5,283 nucleotides of DNA, taken from NCBI GenBank assembly GCA_003222555.1, contig QHWL01000152.1, forward strand, positions 1-5,283. Reading direction: 5' to 3'. Position numbers and translations under genes: made by a program. Shown in pieces: positions 1-5,283 of this stretch. The number at the start of each line of letters is the position of its first letter. The first letter of the stretch is position 1. The notes beneath the pieces are model-generated. The model saw nothing but the letters and a program-made list of their open reading frames with translations, ran no database searches and was not told where the DNA came from. The stretch comes from Acidobacteriota bacterium. GTDB lineage: Bacteria; Acidobacteriota; Vicinamibacteria; Vicinamibacterales; CAVVIG01.

Positions 1-2051
1 TGCAGTGCGGCATACACCTGCTGAGACTCGCGGACGGTGTGAAGGTGATCGGCAACGTGAAGTTTCCGGTCAACGAGGGTGGACTCTGCGTGAAAGGATG
101 GTCGGCCGCCACGACACTCGATCATCCCGAGCGGCTGCGCATGCCCCTCATCCGCGACGACACGGGATGCCTCGTGCCGTCCACGTGGGAGACCGCCATG
201 ACGAGGATTGCCAATCGCGTTCGCGACGTGCAACGCCGGTATGGGCCCGATGCCGTGGCCGTTTTCGGTGGCGGATCGCTGACCAACGAGAAAGCGTACT
301 GGCTCGGCAAGTTTGCACGCGTGGCGCTGGGAACGTCGAATATCGACTACAACGGCCGCTTTTGCATGTCGTCCGCCGCGGCCGCCGCCACCAAGGCCTT
401 CGGCATCGATCGCGGGCTGCCCTTTCCGCTCGCTGACATCCCCCACGCCAACGTCATCCTGCTCGTCGGCAGCAACGCAGCCGAGACGATGCCACCCGTG
501 ATGCGGTACTTCGAGGCGCAACAGCGCAACGGCGGGAAGCTGATCGTCGTCGATCCGAGGCGGACGCCGACGGCGCAGTGGGCGACAAGACATTTGGAGC
601 TCCGGCCCGGCTCGGATCTGGCGCTGGCCAACGGGCTTCTACACCTGCTCGTTCGCGAGAATCTGATCGACGAGGAGTACATCGGCCGGCGGACGGAAGG
701 CTTCGACGAAGCGCTTCGGATCTCCGCGGCGTACTGGCCCGAGCTGGTCGAGCGCGTGACCGGTGTACCCGAAGCGGCCTTGGTCGACACGGCGCTCACG
801 CTGGGTACTGTCGAGCACACCATGATTCTCACCGCTCGCGGTCCCGAGCAGCAGGCCCAGGGCGTCAACAACACGCTCGGGTACATCAATCTGGCGCTCG
901 CCCTCGGCGGCGTCGGCCGGCCGTTCAGCGGCTACGGCACGCTCACTGGCCAAGGCAACGGCCAGGGCGGCCGGGAGCACGGACAAAAAGCCGATCAGTT
1001 GCCCGGATACCGGCGCGTCGGCGATCCCGCGGCGCGGCGGCATGTCGCCGACGTCTGGGGCGTGCCCGCGGCGTCGATTCCGGGGCCGGGCCTCTCGGCG
1101 GTCGAGCTCATCGACAGCATCGGGCACGACGGCGGCGTGCGCGCGATGCTCGTCATGGGGTCGAACCTCGCGGTGTCGGCGCCCGACGCGTCACGGGTCG
1201 AAAGGCAGCTGAAGGCGCTGGACTTTCTCGTCGTCTGCGATTTCTTTCTGTCGGAAACCGCGAGTCTCGCCGACGTTGTGCTGCCCTCGGCGCAGTGGGC
1301 TGAAGAGGAAGGCACGATGACAAACCTCGAAGGTCGCGTGATTCTCCGGCGTCGGGCCATGGTGCCGCCCGCAGGCGTCCGCACCGATCTGGAAGTGCTC
1401 GCCTCGCTGGCCGAGGCGCTCGACAAGCGGCACTTCTTTCTGTCCAGCGCGCCGCGCGACGTCTTCGCCGAGCTCGGGCGCGCCAGCGCTGGTGGACCGG
1501 CTGACTACTCGGGGATCACCTACGAACACATCGAGTCTGAGGACGGCGTGTTCTGGCCTTGCCCGAGCACGGACCATCCGGGGACGCCGCGTTTGTTCGC
1601 CGACGGGTTTCCCACGCCCAGCGGGCGCGCTCGGTTTCACGCGGTGTCCCATCAGGCGCCGGCCGACGAACGGAACGAAACGCATCCGTTGTATCTGACG
1701 ACCGGGCGAGTGCTCGCGCACTATCAATCGGGCACCCAGACGCGGCATGTCGACGAGCTGCAGCAGGCGATGCCGGAACCACTCGCGGAAATGCATCCGG
1801 CGACGGCGAAGCTCCACGGGTTGCTCGACGGCGGGCGCGTCACGCTCACGACGCGCCGTGGCGCGGCCTCGTTCAAACTGAAGGTCACGCCGTCGATTCG
1901 TGAAGACACGGTGTTCGTCCCGTTCCACTGGGGCGGCGAGCAGTCCATCAATCGTCTGACCAGCGCGGTGCTCGATCCGACGAGCGGCATGCCCGAGCTC
2001 AAGGTCTGTGCGGTCAGGGCCGCGCCCGCCGGCGGAGCACTCGCCGAATGA
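1..2051 (+). CDS. nasA: Assimilatory nitrate reductase catalytic subunit, 5'-truncated by window edge
   Basis: This is a cytoplasmic-type molybdopterin (bis-MGD) oxidoreductase that reduces nitrate to nitrite. The first complete codon is at 3. A Cys at 6-8 (in QCGIHL) is the third ligand of the N-terminal [4Fe-4S] cluster, and the fourth is at 87-89 (GGLCVKGW); the first two lie upstream of the window. Cys 363-365 in NGRFCMSSA sits where Nap/Nas enzymes carry the Mo-ligating Cys. Further family signatures are GQGNGQGGREHGQKADQ (about 948-1000), EEGTMTNLEGRV (about 1305-1340) and the C-terminal molybdopterin-dinucleotide-binding domain (about 1683-2035, starting HPLYLTTGRVLAHYQSG). About 682 codons are visible, so probably only a short N-terminal piece is missing. 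The GTG at 39 is not the start, because the frame stays open upstream and includes a cluster Cys. There is no C-terminal BFD [2Fe-2S] extension, which some NasA proteins have. The stop overlaps the next gene's start. NasA versus cyanobacterial-type NarB (ferredoxin-dependent) cannot be settled from sequence alone. Confidence 0.95.
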   Translation, partial: QCGIHLLRLADGVKVIGNVKFPVNEGGLCVKGWSAATTLDHPERLRMPLIRDDTGCLVPSTWETAMTRIANRVRDVQRRYGPDAVAVFGGGSLTNEKAYWLGKFARVALGTSNIDYNGRFCMSSAAAAATKAFGIDRGLPFPLADIPHANVILLVGSNAAETMPPVMRYFEAQQRNGGKLIVVDPRRTPTAQWATRHLELRPGSDLALANGLLHLLVRENLIDEEYIGRRTEGFDEALRISAAYWPELVERVTGVPEAALVDTALTLGTVEHTMILTARGPEQQAQGVNNTLGYINLALALGGVGRPFSGYGTLTGQGNGQGGREHGQKADQLPGYRRVGDPAARRHVADVWGVPAASIPGPGLSAVELIDSIGHDGGVRAMLVMGSNLAVSAPDASRVERQLKALDFLVVCDFFLSETASLADVVLPSAQWAEEEGTMTNLEGRVILRRRAMVPPAGVRTDLEVLASLAEALDKRHFFLSSAPRDVFAELGRASAGGPADYSGITYEHIESEDGVFWPCPSTDHPGTPRLFADGFPTPSGRARFHAVSHQAPADERNETHPLYLTTGRVLAHYQSGTQTRHVDELQQAMPEPLAEMHPATAKLHGLLDGGRVTLTTRRGAASFKLKVTPSIREDTVFVPFHWGGEQSINRLTSAVLDPTSGMPELKVCAVRAAPAGGALAE
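2034..2051 (+). promoter_or_regulatory. Ribosome binding site and ATGA stop/start overlap coupling the two genes
   Basis: The nitrate reductase stop TGA (2049-2051) overlaps the ATG of the nitrite reductase (2048-2050) as ATGA. A GGAG at 2034-2037, inside GGCGGAG, lies 10 bases upstream of that ATG and is a plausible Shine-Dalgarno sequence within the end of the first gene. The overlap suggests co-transcription and translational coupling, which would keep production of the nitrite-making and nitrite-consuming enzymes matched. The overlap is seen directly; coupling is inferred. Confidence 0.75.
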
Positions 2052-5000
2052 GCACGAAGCGGCGGCTGGTCATCATCGGCAACGGCATGGCCGGCGCGCG
2101 GCTGGTCGAGGAAATCGTTGCGCGGGGCGGCGGCCATCGGTGCGACCTGACCGTGTTCGGCGAGGAGCCCGTCGGCAATTACAACCGGATTCTGCTGTCC
2201 AGCGTGCTGGCCAGAACGCACGATCCCAAGGACATCTTTCTCAATCCCCTGCCCTGGTACGCCACCAACGGCGTGAAGTTGCACGCCGGCGTCCGGGTCG
2301 AGGCGATTGACACCACGCAAAAAGAGGTGACCGCAGCCGACGGCACCGTTGAGCCGTACGACTCGCTCGTCATTGCCACCGGCAGCCGGCCGATGATTCC
2401 GCCGATCGACGGCGTGCTGGGCGGTCCCGTGAGTGCACGCGCGCGCAAGCGCGACGCGAACTTCAAGCGCGGCGTCTTTGTCTTCCGCACGCTCGCCGAC
2501 TGCGATCGCATGCTCGCCTTCGTCGACCGCGTGCGCCGCGCGGCGGTCGTCGGTGGCGGCCTGCTCGGGCTCGAAGCGGCGCGCGGCCTCCTCAACGCCG
2601 GCCTCGACGTGCACGTCGTGCATCTCATGTCGCATCTCATGGAGACGCAGCTCGACGCGCAGGGTGGCCGCGTGCTCCAGCGGCAGCTGGAGCAAATGGG
2701 CCTGCACGTCCACCTCCAGAAGGCGACGACCGCGGTTCTTGGCGACGAGCAGGTGACCGGCCTGGCCTTCGATGACGGATCGATGCTCGAGTGCGAGATG
2801 CTCGTCATCGCCGCCGGCGTCCGGCCCAACGTGGACCTCGCGGTCGGCGCCGGCCTGACGGTGAAGCGCGGCATCCTCGTCGGCGACGACCTGGCGTGCG
2901 AAGGTGCGCCAGACGTGTACGCAATCGGCGAGTGCGCCGAACATCGCGGCCGCGTGTACGGTCTCGTGGCTCCGCTCTGGGAGCAAGCCCAGGTTCTTGC
3001 GGATCGCCTCTCGGGCAAGAATCCGCGCGCGCTGTACGTCGGCTCGAAAGCATCCACCAAACTGAAGGTGGCCGGTGTCGATGTCGCCTCGATGGGCGAG
3101 AAGGATCCGGCGGAGGAGGACGACGAGGTCGTCAGCTACGCGGAGCCGTCGCGCGGTGTCTATAAGAAGCTCGTCGTCCGCAACAACAGGCTCGTCGGCG
3201 CCATCGTCATCGGCGACGGCGCTATGGTGCCGTCGCTCCTGCGCGTGTACAGCGAGTCGACGCGCGTGCCCGACGATCGCGCCGAGCTGCTGTTCCGCGC
3301 GATGGCCGTCGCCCCGGCGCAGCCGCAGGCGGTTCCCGACGCCGCCCTTATCTGCAACTGCAACGGCGTCACGAAGGCGCAGATCATCGAAGCCGTCCTC
3401 GGCGGTGCCCGCAGCCTCGGGGCGGTGTGCGAAGCGACGCGCGCGAGTACGGGGTGCGGTTCGTGTAAACCCGAGGTTCAGGCAATCCTCGAATTGGCGT
3501 GTCAGGGACTGGCCGCGCCCGATGCGCTCGCCGAGGTGGTAGCCGACCCTGAGGAAGTTCGCGCCGCCGCCGCGGCCGACGTCGTCGTCACGCAGAACAA
3601 GATCGAGCGGTACAAGCTTGAAAAGGACGGCCTCGACATCGTGCCCGACGTGCCGCGCCTGGCGCAGGAGGGATGGCAGGCGATCGACGATGGTGACCGC
3701 GAGCGACTGAAGTGGGCCGGCGTGTTCTTCCGCCGGCAAACACCCGGCCGGTTCATGATGCGCGTCAGGATTTCCAACGGAGTGACCAACGCCGCGCAGA
3801 TCCGGGTGCTCGCCGAAATCACACGCGAGTTCGGCGTCGGCTACGCGGACATCACGACGCGCCAGCAGATGCAGTTGCGCGGGTTTCAGATCGAGCACGT
3901 GCCGGAAATGTGGAAGCGCCTCGAGGGCGTCAACCTCGTGTCGCTTCAGACCGGCATGGACAACATCCGCAACGTCATCGGCTGCCCGGTGGCCGGGTTG
4001 ACACGTCACGAGGCCCTTGACGCCTCCCCGATCGTGAATGAATTCACCGAGGCCTTCCTGCGGAACAAGGCGTTCACGAACCTGCCGCGGAAGTTCAACG
4101 TGGGAATTACCGGCTGCACGGAGCACTGCACCCACGCCGAGTCGCAGGATCTGGCGCTGACGCCAGCCGTTCGGGTGGTCGATGGCCGGGACATCAAAGG
4201 ATTCAACGTCGCGGTCGGCGGCAAGATGGGATCGGGGGGCTACCGCATCGCTTCGCCGCTCGACGTGTTCGTGCGTCCCGACGACGCAGTCCAGCTATGC
4301 AGTCACGTGACGTTCATCTTCCGGGACCACGGGTCGCGTGCGACGCGGACCAAGGCGCGCCTCGCGTTTCTCATCGACGCATGGGGCGTGGCGAAGTTCC
4401 GGGCGGAGCTCGAGCGCCGTATGGGCCGCCCGCTGCCGCTCGCCGGCAAAGATCTGCGCGGGACCAGGACCGCCGATCACCTGGGCATCGTCAAGCAGAA
4501 GCAGCCCGGCCTGAACTATGTGGGCCTCGCGATTCCGGTCGGCCGCATCACCGACGCGCAATTGTTCGATCTGGCACGGCTCGCCGACGCGTACGGCAGC
4601 GGGGACCTACGCTTGACGACGAGCCAGAACGTGATCATTCCCAACGTACCGGACGGCAAGTTGTTCGGCCTGGCGTCCGAGTCGCTGCTGCGCGACTTCC
4701 AGCCCGATCCGCCGGGCGTGGTCCGGGGACTGGTGAGCTGCACCGGCATCGACTATTGTCATTTCGCGCTGGTCGAAACCAAGGACCTCGCGATCAAAAC
4801 GGCTCGTCATCTCGAACGCAAGCTTCCCGCGAACAAGCATTTGACGATGCACTGGTCGGGATGTCCGGCCGGCTGCGGCAATCACGCAGCCGCAGACATC
4901 GGTCTGCTGGGCAAGAACGTCAGGATCAATGGCGAAGTCGTGGAAGCGGTCGATGTCTTTGTCGGCGGCAAGTCCGGACCGAACGCGAGGCCCGGCACGA

Positions 5001-5140
5001 AGATTCTCGAGGACGTGCCGTGCACCGAATTGCCGGAGGTGCTCGAGCGCGTTATTCCCTACCTGTCAGGAAAGCGGCCGCTGTTGGCCACACGTCCGTC
5101 GGCCGGACACCCGGGATCGGCCGCGGTTGTACAAATGTAG
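2048..5140 (+). CDS. NAD(P)H-dependent nitrite reductase: FAD/BFD electron-input module fused to NirA-type sirohaem reductase
   Basis: This 1030-residue protein probably reduces nitrite to ammonium with NAD(P)H in the cytoplasm. Residues 1-410 form a NirB/NasC-like pyridine nucleotide-disulphide oxidoreductase: FAD-binding GNGMAG (11-16), ATGSRP (110-115), NAD(P)-binding GGGLLG (169-174), a second FAD motif AIGECA (292-297) and the TKLKVAGVDV region (337-346). A BFD-type [2Fe-2S] domain follows, with C436-x-C438 and C470-xx-C473. From about 513 the protein reads as full-length NirA with two ferredoxin-like half-domains (about 555-625 and 820-885) and two sirohaem/Fe-S domains. Key residues are TTRQQMQLRG (603-612), R641 in MDNIRNVIG, LPRKFN with K682 and N684, and cluster ligands C898-x5-C904 and C939-x3-C943, the last being the expected sirohaem-bridging Cys. 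Asn684 aligns with the nitrite reductase Asn where sulphite reductases have Lys. Classical NirB (about 850 residues) has only one such half-domain pair. No NirD follows within the window. Existing symbols (nirB, nirA, nasB) each fit only partly, so none is assigned. Confidence 0.93.
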   Translation: MSTKRRLVIIGNGMAGARLVEEIVARGGGHRCDLTVFGEEPVGNYNRILLSSVLARTHDPKDIFLNPLPWYATNGVKLHAGVRVEAIDTTQKEVTAADGTVEPYDSLVIATGSRPMIPPIDGVLGGPVSARARKRDANFKRGVFVFRTLADCDRMLAFVDRVRRAAVVGGGLLGLEAARGLLNAGLDVHVVHLMSHLMETQLDAQGGRVLQRQLEQMGLHVHLQKATTAVLGDEQVTGLAFDDGSMLECEMLVIAAGVRPNVDLAVGAGLTVKRGILVGDDLACEGAPDVYAIGECAEHRGRVYGLVAPLWEQAQVLADRLSGKNPRALYVGSKASTKLKVAGVDVASMGEKDPAEEDDEVVSYAEPSRGVYKKLVVRNNRLVGAIVIGDGAMVPSLLRVYSESTRVPDDRAELLFRAMAVAPAQPQAVPDAALICNCNGVTKAQIIEAVLGGARSLGAVCEATRASTGCGSCKPEVQAILELACQGLAAPDALAEVVADPEEVRAAAAADVVVTQNKIERYKLEKDGLDIVPDVPRLAQEGWQAIDDGDRERLKWAGVFFRRQTPGRFMMRVRISNGVTNAAQIRVLAEITREFGVGYADITTRQQMQLRGFQIEHVPEMWKRLEGVNLVSLQTGMDNIRNVIGCPVAGLTRHEALDASPIVNEFTEAFLRNKAFTNLPRKFNVGITGCTEHCTHAESQDLALTPAVRVVDGRDIKGFNVAVGGKMGSGGYRIASPLDVFVRPDDAVQLCSHVTFIFRDHGSRATRTKARLAFLIDAWGVAKFRAELERRMGRPLPLAGKDLRGTRTADHLGIVKQKQPGLNYVGLAIPVGRITDAQLFDLARLADAYGSGDLRLTTSQNVIIPNVPDGKLFGLASESLLRDFQPDPPGVVRGLVSCTGIDYCHFALVETKDLAIKTARHLERKLPANKHLTMHWSGCPAGCGNHAAADIGLLGKNVRINGEVVEAVDVFVGGKSGPNARPGTKILEDVPCTELPEVLERVIPYLSGKRPLLATRPSAGHPGSAAVVQM

Positions 5141-5145
5141 ATTCA

Positions 5146-5250
5146 GGCGGCAACGATTTCTCGACGAAGAAGAGCTTGTAATGATGGCGTTTTGCCGTTG
5201 CGGTTGACTCGGCAGCCTGGTACTGTTCGATCGCTTCAAACGTTGCCGCC
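5146..5250. repeat. 10-bp perfect inverted repeat flanking 85 bases downstream of the nitrite reductase
   Basis: GGCGGCAACG at 5146-5155 is the exact reverse complement of CGTTGCCGCC at 5241-5250. Allowing a bulged A at 5156, the stem can be extended by three T-A pairs (TTT 5157-5159 with AAA 5238-5240). The arms enclose 85 bases. No T-run follows the right arm, so it does not look like a simple intrinsic terminator. It lies in the non-coding tail just after the stop at 5140. It could be a 3' mRNA structure, part of a repeat element or chance; the arms are seen directly and any function is unknown. Confidence 0.4.
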
Positions 5251-5283
5251 GCGCCGCACTCAGCGCCGGTCGGGAGTTGGCAA

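Noticed and set aside
39..41. GTG as the start codon of the nitrate reductase
   Set aside because: The frame is open to the window edge, and the upstream codons encode QCGIHLLRLADG, which includes a Cys of the [4Fe-4S] motif. The true start is upstream of the window.
1724..4135. An 803-codon open frame on the minus strand across both genes
   Set aside because: It lies antisense to two clearly recognisable enzymes, has no recognisable domain in its translation and is rich in Arg, His and Ala. This is the usual shadow frame opposite GC-rich coding sequence.
2048..5140. Two genes (a NasC-like oxidoreductase and a NirA) instead of one fusion
   Set aside because: A single frame runs without a stop through residues 490-520, and the linker continues smoothly into the NirA N-terminus. 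I see no frameshift sign and no clear internal ribosome site with an ATG near the junction.
5181..5207. An eight-codon ORF (MMAFCRCG) as a possible leader peptide
   Set aside because: It is very short, has only a weak purine-rich stretch upstream, and shows no attenuator structure or downstream gene in the window.
5204..5231. A possible promoter after the operon: TTGACT at 5204-5209 and TTCGAT at 5226-5231, spaced 16 bases
   Set aside because: The -35 resembles the consensus, but the -10 matches at only three of six positions and no gene start follows before the window ends.
5052..5282. A minus-strand open frame of about 76 codons entering from the right edge and overlapping the end of the nitrite reductase
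   Set aside because: The translation matches nothing I recognise, its third-position G/C looks lower than in the two real genes, and a second minus-strand frame is equally open. It could be the end of a convergent gene, but nothing visible supports that.

Overview
The window is GC-rich, with strong G/C preference at third codon positions, and is almost completely coding on the + strand. It holds the 3' part of an assimilatory nitrate reductase gene and a complete downstream gene for a very large nitrite reductase, joined by a 4-base stop/start overlap. Together they encode a compact route from nitrate to ammonium. The base composition and gene style fit a high-GC environmental bacterium, for example an acidobacterial or planctomycete-like lineage. 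That placement is a guess from composition and arrangement; no marker gene is present.

Layout: positions 1-2051 encode a NasA/NarB-type molybdopterin nitrate reductase whose N-terminus lies outside the window. The sequence opens inside its N-terminal [4Fe-4S] motif. Positions 2048-5140 encode a 1030-residue protein. Its first half is an NAD(P)H/FAD oxidoreductase plus a BFD-type [2Fe-2S] domain, as in NirB or NasC. Its second half (about residues 513-1030) is an apparently full-length NirA-type sirohaem/[4Fe-4S] nitrite reductase. The last 143 bases (5141-5283) contain no gene I can support; they hold a 10-bp perfect inverted repeat.

How the genes work together: NasA reduces nitrate to nitrite. 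The fusion protein then takes electrons from NAD(P)H through FAD and [2Fe-2S] to the [4Fe-4S]-sirohaem centre and reduces nitrite to ammonium. No separate NasC-type electron donor, NirD small subunit or ferredoxin is encoded in the window, and the NasA lacks a C-terminal BFD domain. One open question is therefore whether the FAD/BFD half of the fusion also feeds NasA. The most notable feature is the architecture of the nitrite reductase: a NirB-like front end on a NirA-like full-length catalytic core, in place of the shorter catalytic half of classical NirB.
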